Shown: positions 1 through 9,877 of the stretch, in pieces
How the letters are laid out: every line of letters starts with the position of its first letter
Numbering within the stretch: position 1 is the stretch's first letter
Source: Locusta migratoria
Taxonomy: Eukaryota; Arthropoda; Insecta; Orthoptera; Acrididae
Direction: 5' to 3'
Assembly: GCA_026315105.1 (NCBI GenBank)
Contig: CM048744.1
Location: forward strand, 24,283,759-24,347,758
Length of the DNA stretch: 64,000 nucleotides
Notes under the pieces: generated by a model
The model's input: the letters and a program-made list of their open reading frames with translations, nothing else
Told to the model about the DNA's origin: nothing
Database searches by the model: none
Position numbers and translations under genes: made by a program

Positions 1-198
1 AGCACTTGAAATGTCATTGTGTGCATTTCCGAACGGTATACAGCAGGTAGTAAACACTGTCCTAGTACAGGAATTTCATTGCCATTGTATACTGTCAACT
101 TTGTTTCAGTGTGAGAAAGGCGCGGCGAACCTAAATGTTCATAAGTTCTGCGATTGAGCAATTGACTGATGCACCTGTGTCTAGTTAAAACTTTACAG
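1..198 (-). pseudogene. Gypsy #1 aspartic protease fragment, runs off the left edge
   Basis: The minus strand reads LDTGASVNCS, the catalytic D-T-G-A signature of a retroviral-type aspartic protease, then after a one-base frame change a stretch with VYNGNEIPVLGQC and PAVYR. Such proteases release Gag and Pol proteins in Ty3/gypsy particles. The lead-in to this domain (NDIPVKF) lies at about 4456-4480, beyond the SINE and the Penelope element, so the gene was split by them. A stop and a frameshift mark it as dead. The rest of pol would lie to the left, outside the window. The domain call rests on motifs only. Confidence 0.72.
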
Positions 199-396
199 CC
201 GGCCGCGGTGGCCGATGGGACTGTGGCGCTCCAGGCATGGTCTGCACGGCCACTACGGTCGGGGGTTCTAATCCCCTCTCGGGCATGGATATTTGTGCCG
301 TCCTTAGTATTAGTTAGTTCATAAGTAATTTGTGAGTTTAAGGACTGATGAACCCGTAGTTGAGTCCCATAAGCTATACAAACATTTGATTTTTGA
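199..396 (+). repeat. tRNA-derived SINE, full length
   Basis: The tRNA-like head (GGCCGATGGGACTGTGGCG as A-box region, GGTTCTAATCC as B box) is followed by a body and a tail ending in GTCCCATAAGCTATACAAACA. AAACTTTACAG stands just before it (188-198) and again just after it (397-407), a target duplication inside the gypsy #1 protease gene. Several other copies of the family occur in this window. It is non-coding and would be transcribed by RNA polymerase III from its internal promoter. Confidence 0.85.
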
Positions 397-409
397 AACT
401 TTACAGGAA

Positions 410-510
410 TTTTCGTTCTCTGGGGCCCACAGTGTGGAGTAAGTCTTTGATTGACATGTTCAATACCACAATAATTATAAATTATTTTAACACTGCTTTA
501 AACTTTATTA
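410..510 (+). repeat. Penelope pseudo-LTR, left copy
   Basis: This stretch beginning TTTTCGTTCTCTGGGGCCC and ending AACTTTATTA is repeated almost exactly, in the same orientation, at 3614-3714. Differences are few (for example CCCACAGTGTGGAG against CCCGCAGTGAAAAG). It sits at the 3' end of the minus-strand copy. Confidence 0.8.
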
Positions 511-879
511 ACTCACTATAAGCTTATTTCGGCCTTAGGCCATCATCAGGTGTTCTGTAATACAAGTAATATAAAAGAGTTGTTACATATATTCTTATAA
601 CATAATTACATAACTTTTTAAAAAGTTTTACTTACATTACTTATAATATTGTTGTTTATTTGCTGACCAATTGATTATAGAAGCTGATGTACTGCTTATC
701 TGTATATGTGCAGCAGAACTGGTTATATGATTTGATTATCAGTTTTCCATAGTGGCAGTCTGTGGTGGCAGCATCCAACTCTATTTTAAGTTTACATGGT
801 TACCAGTAATTTATACATTAATATCTTTGGTTTATTGGTTTTTGTATTGGAGTTTTACTATGGATTTGGAATCTTTGAG

Positions 880-1620
880 GTTTATCCATTCTCTTGTTGG
901 TTTATCATGTGAATAAAATTTTCGATGTTTTTTGTTTTTTTTTTTTATATTTGAGTTCGGTTTGTTCATTTAGTACATCGTTCTGGTTGTTGTGTATATG
1001 GGAATATAGTTCGATTTCATCGAGAATATTCATTTTTGGCCCTTTTTGTATAATGTGTAAAATTTTTAAGGCTTCCTCTAAAGGTTATACATCGTTTTTT
1101 TCCGTGATTAAATGTCGATAGAATTTAGATGTATTTTTTTCACTGTCTCTTGTGTGTTCTTTGTATCTAGCTTGAAAATTTCTGCCCGTTTGGCCTATAT
1201 TTGATTTCTGACAGGTGTTACACGTAATTTTGTAGATACCCGGATTATTGTATTTAGTATTTGGCTCCTTTAAAAATTTTATGGTTCAAACAGTGCTTGT
1301 TTTGATAGGCAAATTTGACGTTTGTGTGTTTGTATATTGTATTAATTTTGTCCGATATGTTTCCTAGGTATATTGTAGGTACGAATGTCGGTTTTTTCTT
1401 TGTTGGAGTGTCTTTCGCTAATGTTATTTCTCTGTGCAGCTTTGATATTTTTGCCTGTGTTTTCTGCTGGTATAATTTTGATACAATTTTAGGGTCGTAA
1501 CTGCTTTGTTGGGCTATGTATTCTAAGGTGCGTATTTCTTTCTGAATGGCTTCAAATTCTAGTGGTAAGTTTATTATTCTGTTAAGCATGGTGTGAAGGA
1601 AAGCCATGTTGTGGGATTTT
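880..1620 (-). pseudogene. Penelope C-terminal region with GIY-YIG endonuclease domain
   Basis: From 1620 to 1254 the minus strand is open and encodes a lysine-rich linker after the RT. In an overlapping frame from about 1262 it reads GIYKITCNTC, SNIGQTGRNF and ARYKEHTRD. This is the GIY-YIG nuclease fold (here GIY...NIG) with its conserved R and E/H region. Penelope elements use this nuclease to nick the target. The change of frame between linker and nuclease is a lesion. The same domain is present in the plus-strand partial copy, where its frame is uninterrupted. Confidence 0.8.
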
Positions 1621-1769
1621 GGATGACGGGAATTGCATTTATGATAGTATCGGTAGTGGTTGGTTTTCTATAAATTTGTTCTGGATATTTGTAGTGGTTA
1701 GATCTAGGTAGCTAATTGATTTGTTAACTTCGAGCTTGACAGTAAATTTTATTTTTGGATGCATTTGGT

Positions 1770-2433
1770 TCAGAGCTGTATTTCTGGTATGTCTTCTTGG
1801 TTACCATTTATAAGCATTAATGTATCATCAACATATCTAAAATAGTATATGATTTTTTGTGTCAGTGTAGTATTCTTCTTGAAAAATTTTTCTTCCAGAT
1901 TGTTTAAAAATATATCAGCTATTGTTCCTGCTATGCTACTACCCATTGAAACTGCAGCCCTCTGTATATAAATTTTGTTATTGAACTGGAAATAGTTTTG
2001 GTGTAGGACCAGTTTCAATTGCTCTATGATTTCATGAGTTCTTTGTATCGAAATTTTGTGATGTACCAGAAGGTTGCATTCAATAATATCTATTGTTTCT
2101 TGTATTGGTATGTTTGTATACTGGTTACTTATGTCAAATGAGACGAATTTTGCATTTGTTTGAATGGATATATCTTTGATACTGTGTGTCAGTTTCCTGG
2201 AAATTTTTATTGTATATTTATTATTGTAGGTGTAATGTTTGTTTAATAGTCGGTTTAATTTTCTACTTAGATAGTATGTTGGACTGTTAACATTATCCAC
2301 TATGGGGCGGATTGGGATGTTTTGTTTATGTACTTTCATATGTCCTCTTAGCTTAGGTGTTCTAGGGCACATAGGTATAATAGTTTTGATATCATAATCT
2401 GTAAGTACTGATTTACAATTTCTTTTAGTCTTC
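1770..2433 (-). pseudogene. Penelope reverse transcriptase core
   Basis: The minus-strand frame holds KVHKQNIPIRPIV, FVSFDISNQYTNIPI (D of the first catalytic motif) and YYFRYVDDTLML (the YVDD box). The order and wording are typical of Penelope RTs, which are related to telomerase. The frame continues from the N-terminal part across the fold-back insertion at 2434-2724, and is lost by a frameshift near 1770, after the YVDD box. No start codon of its own is expected, because it is the middle of a longer protein. Confidence 0.85.
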
Positions 2434-2724
2434 AGAATGAAACTTCACTCTGCAGCGGAGTGTGCGCTGATATGAAACTTCCTGGCAGATTAAAATTGTG
2501 TGCCGGAACCGGGACTCGAACCTGGGACCTTTGCCTTTCGCGGGCAAGTGCACTACCGACTGTGCTATCCAGACACGACTCAAGATTCCGCCTCACAACT
2601 TTACTTCCGCCAGTGAGGCGGCATCGTGAGTCGTGTCTGGATAGCACAGTCGGTAGTGCGCTTGCCCGCGAAAGGCAAAGGTCCCAGGTTCGAGTCCCGG
2701 TTCCGGCACACAATTTTAACCTTA
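2434..2724. repeat. Fold-back repeat made of two head-to-head tRNA-like arms
   Basis: Arms at 2491-2583 and 2627-2718 are near-perfect inverted repeats of about 92 bp around a 43-base loop. The right arm reads on the plus strand as a tRNA-like head with B box GGTTCGAGTCC. TAGTCTTC stands on both sides (2426-2433 and 2725-2732), an 8-bp target duplication. The left end begins AGAATGAAACTTCACTCTGC, a sequence I know as part of an abundant repeat in locust genomes. It interrupts the Penelope reading frame. Confidence 0.75.
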
Positions 2725-3673
2725 TAGTCTTCTTTATTTTGTGCTATAAATTTGTTAGTGGGATTTCTGTTTATTTCTATGGTTCCATTTTTATTGAAAA
2801 AGTCAAGTACTTTATTTTTATAGTCATCTTGGTTTATAATGACTATACTATTGCCTTTATCTGATTTTATTGCCATTGCATTGTTGTTTGTTAATTTTTC
2901 ATTAATTTGTTTTAATATTTTTTGATCAGTAAGTTGATAATGATTTATTTTATTTTGTCTTTCTATTTCATTTGCTACTTTGGCAGTAATTTCGTTTTGT
3001 TCTTTAACAGATAAATTTGCTAAATCTATAGCTACTTTTGCTCTGGATATGAGTTGCTTTTGTTCATTATTGCAGAATTTGGTTGTATGTTTGAGTCCTT
3101 TGTTTAATAACTCCTGTTCTGCATTGTTGAAATGTATATTAGTCATATTAACTATCTGTCATAAAATTTGAATGGAGAAACAATATGCCTTTTAGAAGTG
3201 GGATGTTGTTCCTCCATGAGCCGTTTGATTTTATGTTTATGAGTGGTTCTAGTATATTTGAGGATACTATGAACATATATATTTATAAAATTAGAATGTA
3301 TATCAAATGTGAAAGGTGTGGAACTTTGACTTAGCTTTAGATATGATACATATATATTTTGGTTTAGGAATTCCTTGTGGATTAGTTTTGTGTTGATTTC
3401 TTGCTGTATCCTTAATTTTGCGTCATACTGTCGTATATCTTTTACTATTCTTGGTTGTGCTGAAATCTTGATGTTGATATATCTTGGTATAATTTTCTTC
3501 TTGAGGCAGGTCTTGTTGAATTTAATACTTTCTGTGACTTTTACCATTTTTATTATAAGTCGGGTGTATTCCAGAAAATTCCCCATTATTGTATGTGACA
3601 TTGTAGTCAGCAATTTTCGTTCTCTGGGGCCCGCAGTGAAAAGTATGTCTTTGATTGACATGTTCAATACCAC
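2725..3673 (-). pseudogene. Penelope ORF, N-terminal part
   Basis: Two minus-strand open stretches (3673-3152 and 3146-2725) join across a frameshift near 3150-3165, where FKFYDR runs into NMTNIHFNNAEQELLNKG. The latter matches the conserved N-terminal region of Penelope proteins (E..LL.KG, then SDKGNSIVI just before the RT). The protein is cut by the fold-back insertion and resumes at 2433. It is basic and asparagine-rich, in keeping with an AT-rich element. Function of this domain is only partly known. Confidence 0.7.
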
Positions 3674-3714
3674 AATAATTATAAATTATTTTAACACTGC
3701 TTTAAACTTTATTA
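3614..3714 (+). repeat. Penelope pseudo-LTR, right copy
   Basis: Direct repeat of 410-510, lying at the 5' end of the minus-strand copy. It ends exactly where the plus-strand partial copy begins (ATTA|AATTACG). Confidence 0.8.
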
Positions 3715-3715
3715 A

Positions 3716-4083
3716 ATTACGTGTAACACCTGTCAGAAATCAAATATAGGCCAAACGGGCAGAAATTTTCAAGCTAGATACAAAGAACACACAAGAGATA
3801 GTGAAAATAATAGCCCTACATCTAAATTCTATCAACATTTAATCACAGAAAAAAACAACGATGTAAAACCTTTAGAGGAAGCCTTAAATATTTCACACAT
3901 TATACAAAAAGGGCCAAAAATGAATATTCTCGAGGAAATCGAACTATATTACCATATACACAACAACCAGAACGATGTACTAAATGAACAAACCGAACTC
4001 AAACATAAAAAAAACATCGAAAATTTTATTCACATGATAAACCAACAAGAGAATGGATACACACCAAAGATTCCAAATCCATA
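3716..4083 (+). pseudogene. Second Penelope GIY-YIG domain, 5'-truncated but open
   Basis: The plus strand from 3716 reads ITCNTCQKSNIGQTGRNF and stays open to PKIPNP and a stop at 4081-4083, with no internal stop. It begins inside the GIY-YIG domain, so it lacks the first GIY residues and any start codon. The following bases to 4455 match the 3' end of the long copy in inverse orientation (ACACCTGATGATGGC, GGCCGAAATAAGCTTATAG). It is a truncated piece rather than a gene. Confidence 0.72.
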
Positions 4084-4455
4084 GTAAAAAAGATATTAAT
4101 GTATAAATTACTGGTAACCATCTAAACTTATAATATCGTTGGATGCTGCCACCACAGACTGCCACTATGGAAGACTGATAAACAATCTAATCATATAACC
4201 AGTGCTTCTGCACATATACAGATAACCATTACATCAGCTTCTATAATCAATTGGGAAGCAAGTAAACAACAACAATATTATAAGTAATGTAAGTAAAACT
4301 TTGTAAAAAAAATTACGTAATTATGTGATAAGAATATATGTATCAACTCTTATATTACTTATATTACAGAACACCTGATGATGGCTAAGGCCGAAATAAG
4401 CTTATAGTGAGTTAATAAGCGAGGTTAAAATAATTTATAATTATTGTGGTATTGA

Positions 4456-4752
4456 ACTTTACAGGAATGTCATTCACATACAAACTGAAATACATTTTTC
4501 TGTCCTGACGTACTATTTGTGCTACTTGTGTGTCCTTGATGTTATGAGGGGCAGCCACTGGTTTTGAAAATACTGAATTTATTGAATAACTATTGTCTTG
4601 TTACTATTTGGGTCGGGAGGACAAATTTCTTTTCGTTTGCTGTAAGCAAACTGTTAGTATATGACCGTTCTTGCTGCCTGCATAGCATTTTGCTGACCTG
4701 GACGGACAGTTCGCCTTTTTTGCCGCTAGTAACATTGCGGGCATGATTTCAC
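4456..4752 (-). pseudogene. Gypsy #1 gag zinc-knuckle tail and start of protease
   Basis: Directly after the gag frame the minus strand reads KANCPSRSAKCYAGSKNGHI then LTVC. This resembles a Gag CCHC zinc knuckle of the CYxCGKxGHxxxVC type with the second cysteine lost. It is followed by QQTKR. After a stop-containing stretch, KMYFSLYVNDIPVKF gives the first strand of the aspartic protease, which continues at position 198. The Penelope target duplication lies in the last codons here. Confidence 0.65.
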
Positions 4753-5312
4753 TTACTTATTTGGCAAGGTTCCGTGTCTAGCAACGTGTATATGCTTTGA
4801 GCGGGTTGGGAGAAGTACATGGCGTTTGACCCAGTGCTCGCCGGTGCGTGACGTGACACTAAACATTGGAACAGAATCAAAGTTTTCCGCTGCTGTGGCT
4901 CCTGTATCATACTGTTCCAAAATCTGTTTTCCTTGGTGGAACGACGGATCTGACATTTTTAGAATATGTTCCCTAAGCCTTTCGTCAGGAATATTATAGA
5001 CAATTGCGTCAGACAACATGACATCTGAATACAAAGCTCCACACAACCATTTAAATTTACGCTTCCTAGTAAGACCTTGCTGATCTGTTATCCACTGCCT
5101 GTATGTTTGGTTCGGATTTTTCCTACATCTGAACAACTGATACCTAGCAGCCACTACAATGATTTGCTCTTCATAATATGCCGTGAGGGCTCCTATCACT
5201 GAATCGTAAGAAAGTTCTGAAGATTCCGCAGTGGGAAACAGTTTTTTTTACAAGACAGAATGTTGAGGGGACCTACACACGATAACAGAAAATGAAGCTT
5301 GACAGTACCTTA
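4753..5312 (-). pseudogene. Gypsy #1 Gag, central and C-terminal part
   Basis: The minus-strand frame carries KLFPTAESSELSYD (upstream of 5199, after a stop near 5250) and then VVVAARYQLFRCRKNPNQTY, RQWITDQQGL, IVYNIPDERLREHILKM and ILEQYDTGATAAENFD. This pattern is characteristic of Gag in insect Ty3/gypsy elements of the K02A2.6 type. Gag forms the particle shell. The frame is cut at 5312 by LINE copy A and its N terminus lies at 17205-17435. The track start at 5199 is a GTG and not a true start. Confidence 0.75.
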
Positions 5313-5979
5313 TATCCCAGGGGGCCCACAGCTCTTTTGTGTGTACTTGGGTGGCGCGCACGGGGCCCCGAGCCGAAGTAGCCTTTCTTCTTCCCCAGGC
5401 TGCTTCACACTCCCCCCCCCCCCCCCCCCCCCCCGCGGCTTGTGCCTTTGCCCGGAGACGGGTGTCTGAGTAACTGTAGGTCATCTCCTTTTCTACGCTT
5501 TCCTTATCCTAAGGTCCTTACTTCCTCTCACTCACTTTTTCCGCCGGCTCCTTCTTACTCTGTTGTTCCTACCTTATAGCCATCCATACCATCTCCGCTT
5601 CGGCGTTTGAGATTCTCCCTTTTCTCACTTTTCTATCTTCATCTTCCTATCCTCTATTCATCTTCCTTCCTCCCTGTGCGTGTCTGAAGGCCGACCCACG
5701 CATCCCCATGCGTAGCAGGTGACAGGGTAACGCGTAATTCCTCGCCCGGGATAGACAAGTAAGGCACGTACGTACCCCCTGGTAAAGGCCAGGCCCAGGG
5801 AGGGGTGATTACCCGAGCTGTAACCTTCCGACCGTGCCGATTGGTCCCTCCGTCAGCTATCGGGAGGTGTGACCTGAGGTGTGAACAATCACCTAAGGCG
5901 GGCAAGCCCTTAGAGAGGGCCCCCACTAGGAAGGAGCGCGCCATCGGAGACGCCGGTAATCACGGGGGACACTTCCGCA

Positions 5980-7224
5980 ATGACCTCTCTCTCTTCCCTT
6001 CTGACTTCGACCCAAAAACGAAAGTTGGATGCCCCTCAAACTAAGAAAATACTACCTAACGTTCCTAAGTTTCTCATTGTTACCTGTACTGATGGTCATG
6101 ATTTCTCCAAGGTCAATCCCTCCATAATTCAGAAGGGTGTAGATGCCATTGCAGGTCCGTTGAAGAAATGTTCTCGTCAACGTAATGGGAGTTTGCTGTT
6201 GGAAACAGATAATGCCTTTCAGGCTCAAAAGCTGATCCGAGCCACGCTTTTGCACACTTTCCCGGTAAAGTCGAAGCCCACTGTACCCTTAACTCGTCAC
6301 GTGGGGTGGTCTGTTCTAGATCCCTCGACGTGTTATCGGACGAAGTAATAAAGGACTATTTGGCTGATCAGGACGTCATAGCTGTCCATAGAGTTATGAA
6401 AAAGGCTGATACAGGTTTGATACCAACCCAAACTGTATTTTTTACTTTTGACAAGGTGGATCTCCTTTCCAAAATCAAAGCAGGCTACGAAATTATATCA
6501 GTTCGCCCCTATATCCCGAACCCCCACACGTTGTTACCAGTGCCACAGATATAATCATATCCGTGAGTCTTGCCCTCATGCAGCCAAATGCGTCACCTGC
6601 GGCAAGGACGCTCATGAGGGGGACTGTCCGCCTCCATCCCCTCACTGCATTAACTGCATGGGCGACCATGCTGCTTCATCTAGAGACTGCCCTGTTTACA
6701 AGGAGGAGCGGGTCATCCAAGAAATAAGAGTACGCGAAAAAGTTTCGACCTCTGCTGTGCGGAAGATACTAGCTAGTCGAAAGCCCGCTGAGCTCCCAGC
6801 GGGTAAATACAGCGCTGTCCTTGCCTCCCCTCGTCCTACTAAGGAGGTTGCCACACAGACATGTGACCTTACTTTTAGCAACACGGTTGTCAGATCGGCC
6901 AGTCCAAAGATCGCCCGATCAACCTCTCCACTCACTTCCTGTGACCAAAAAACACAGCCATCAGCAGCTCCTCCCAAATCACGGGCGTCTAAATCGGATG
7001 CCCGGACTTCCAAGAAAGAGCCTGTCCGTGAAGATTTGTTAAGATCTGAGCCTACACAACCTACGTCTGCGCACACAACTCATCGTCATTCCTCCAAGAA
7101 GGCACACAGGATAAAGAGTTCCTCTCCTTCCCCGCCACGGCGCGACTCGACTGTCACGCCATCTAGCAGTGGCATCACTCCGTCTTCCTCTGTCTCTCTG
7201 GGGCGCGCTCCTGCTGGGCGATAA
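5980..7224 (+). pseudogene. LINE copy A ORF1 (Gag-like, zinc knuckles)
   Basis: The ATG at 5980 starts MTSLSSLLTSTQKRK, matching the starts in copies B and C. Frameshifts near 6285 and 6525 break the frame, and it ends early at 7224. After the second shift it holds CCHC zinc knuckles (YQCHRYNHIRESC, CVTCGKDAHEGDC, CINCMGDHAA) followed by a serine/proline/lysine-rich tail. Such ORF1 proteins bind the element's RNA. Part of the first knuckle lies across the frameshift. Confidence 0.82.
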
Positions 7225-7413
7225 TCCGGCCCTCGACTGGCGGAGGAAGCTGCCCCTGCCGTTAAATCCAGGCAGGCGGCGGAAACTCCCGATGAAGCGA
7301 TGGAACATGACCCTTTACCTACAGATTCCAGTAGCAGCGTTCCCTTGAAGTCAGACCCTCAGTGACCAGCGAGGTGATCTCCCCCTCGCTTTTCTTCTCT
7401 ATCTTCTCACCTT

Positions 7414-9724
7414 ATGGATCTCCTTCAATGGAATATTCGCGGCATTCGTTCCAACAGAGATGAATTGAAACTCCTACTCAGACTGCACCGTCCATTTGTG
7501 GTCGGACTTCAAGAAACGAAGTTACGCCCACAAGACAACAGTTTTTTTCACAATATACCTCAGTGCGTTTTGACCTGCCCCCTGTGGAGGGTATTGCAGC
7601 CCATGGAGGGGTTATGTTGCTCATTAGAGATAACATATACTATCATCCTATTGCACTGCACACTCAACTACAGGCAGTTGCCGTCCGTATTATTCTTCCA
7701 ACCTTTTCCTTTTCTCTTTGTAACATCTATACCCCATCGTCTTCTGCCTTTACTAGGGCAGATGTGCTGCACCTTGTTGCCCAACTTCCTTCCCCCTTTT
7801 TGTTGATAGGCGATTTCAACGCCCACCACCTCCTATGGGGTTCTCCGGCCTCTTGCCAGAGAGGCTCCCTTTTAGCGGACATTCTCAACCATATTAATCT
7901 TGTCTGCCTAAACACAGGTGCACCAACCTTTCTTTCAGATACTACGCATACCTACTCTCACTTGGACCTCTCGATATGTACTGCTCAACTTGCACGTCGG
8001 TTTGAGTGGTATGCTCTCTCTGATACGTACTCGAGCGACCATTTCCCCTGCATATCTCATCTCCTTCATCATACCCTACCTCCGGGTTCCACTAGTTGTA
8101 ACATTTCGAAAGCTGACTGGGGGCTGTTCTCCTCACTGGCGGTTGTCCATGATGGGAACTTCCCCAGCTGTGACAGTCAGGTTGAATACCTCACGGAAGT
8201 CATTCTCAATGCTGCCGCATATTCCATTCCACGCACTTCGTCTTCTCCACGTCGAGTCCCAGTCCCCTGGTGGACTGCGGCATGTCGCGATGCTGTTAGA
8301 GCCCGGAGACGTGCTCTACGCACCTTTCGCCGCCACCCAACATTGGCGAACTGTATCAATTACAAACATCTACGAGCACAATTCCGTCGAGTCATCAAGG
8401 AAAGCAAACGGGCCTGCTGGATTGCCTTTACTAGTTCATTAAACAGACTTACTCCTTCTTCTGTTGTCTGGGGGGGGCCTGCGCCGGTTATCTGGCACAA
8501 AGGTCCACTCCCCAATTCCTGGCTTGACCGTTACAAATGAAGTCCTCGTAGACCCAGCCGCTATATCCAACGCCTTAGGTCAATCTTTTGCAGCAGTCTC
8601 GAGCTCAACACACTATCACCCCGCCTTTCTCCCTTGAAAACAGGCAGAAGAGGCACGGCCACCTTCCTTCCAATCTCTCAATCGGGAAAGTTACAATGCC
8701 ATCTTCACCATGCAGGAGCTTGAACGTGCTCTCTCTGTGTCCCGATCTTCTGCTCCAGGACCTGATACAATTCATATACAGATGCTGAAAAACCTTTCTC
8801 TTGCGGGTAAATGTTTCCTCCTCCGCACTTATAATCGCATATGGATTGAAAGTCAGGTCCCCACATGCTGGCGTGAAGCAATTGTAGTTCCCATACCAAA
8901 ACCAGGGAAGGACAAACATCTTTCTTAGTTACCGCCCTATTTCTCTCACCAGCTGTGTTTGCAAGGTGATGGAACGCATGGTCAATGCTCGGCTGATTTG
9001 GCTACTCGAATCTCGCCGTCTCCTTACCAACGTCCAATGCGGATTTCGTAGGCATCGTTCAGCTATCGACCACCTCGTTACCTTGTCGACCTATATTATG
9101 GATAACTATTTGCGTAAGCGCCAGACGGTGGCTGTGTTTTTTGATTTGGAGAAGGCTTATGACACCTGTTGGAGGGCGGGAATTCTCCGCACGCTCCATA
9201 CATGGGGCTTTCGCGGCCGCCTCCCCAATTTTATCCAAGCATTTTTACTAGATCGAAGGTTCCGTGTACGAGTGGGCTCTGTTCTGTCGGACACCTTCCG
9301 TCAGGAGAATGGGGTGCCACAAGGATCTGTGTAGAGCGTGGCACTTTTTGCCATAGCAATCAACCCAATTAAGGATTGTCTTCTGGCCGACGTCTCTGGC
9401 TCCCTTTTTGTGGACGACTTCGCGATTTACTGCAGCGCCCAGAGAACGTGTCTCCTGGAACGCTGCCTTCAGCGTTGTCTCGACCGTCTCTATTCTTGGA
9501 GTGTCGCCAATGGCTACCGGTTCTCCAGTGACAAGACAGTCTGTATAAATTTCTGGAGATGCAAAGAGTTCCCTCCACCGTCTCTCCATTTTGGCCCCGT
9601 TACTCTGTCCTTCGTAGAGACGACGAAATTTTTAGGGCTTATATTGGACAGGAAACTCTGCTGGTCCCCGCATGTATCCTATCTGCCTGGCCAGTGTATT
9701 CGTTCCCTTAACGTCCTCCGTGTT
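7414..9724 (+). pseudogene. LINE copy A ORF2, first part (endonuclease and RT)
   Basis: The ATG at 7414 begins MDLLQWNIRGIRSN, the start of an APE-type endonuclease. LLIGDFNAHH and YSSDHFPC supply later catalytic motifs. The RT part includes FFDLEKAYDT, NGVPQGSV and FVDDFAIYC. Frameshifts lie near 7550, 8475 and 8927, with a stop near 8635 and another at 9332-9334. The frame is cut at LNVLRV by the poly-T end of copy B and resumes at 15632. Confidence 0.82.
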
Positions 9725-9877
9725 TTTTTTTTTTTTTTTTTCGTGGTTTTAGGGCGCATAACTTCTATGGTCATTAGCGCCCAGCCAAGAACATAGATTC
9801 GCTATGATCTCAAAAAAATGGTGACTGTCAGAACATCAACAAGAGGCTAAAAACGAAAGATAAAAAAATTAAAAGAG
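9725..9877 (-). promoter_or_regulatory. LINE copy B 3' UTR with stem-loop and A-tail
   Basis: On the minus strand GGGCGC (9777-9782) pairs with GCGCCC (9752-9757) around TAATGACCATAGAAG, followed by TAAAACC and the A-tail. The same stem-loop ends copies A and C. In LINEs the 3' end is the template start for target-primed reverse transcription, so a conserved hairpin there is a plausible RT recognition site (inference). Confidence 0.6.

Larger units (their letters stand above)
411..4455 (-). mobile_element. Penelope-like element with an inverted second 3' end
   Basis: A long minus-strand copy (about 510-3690) encodes an RT and a C-terminal GIY-YIG endonuclease. A partial 3' copy in plus orientation (3714-4455) is joined to its 5' end. 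The long copy is bounded by a direct repeat of about 100 bp (410-510 and 3614-3714), the pseudo-LTR arrangement known for Penelope elements. AACTTTACAGGAAT flanks the whole unit at 397-410 and 4456-4469, a 14-bp target duplication. A fold-back repeat is inserted at 2434-2724. Frameshifts show that the long copy is inactive. Confidence 0.85.

Noticed and set aside
2628..2712. tRNA gene on the plus strand
   Set aside because: It has A- and B-box-like blocks but no convincing acceptor and anticodon stems, and it is one arm of a palindromic repeat with a target duplication.
5301..5312. Firm target duplication for LINE copy A
   Set aside because: GACAGTACCTTA against AACTGTCCCGTA matches at only 8 of 12 positions, so it is mentioned as possible only.
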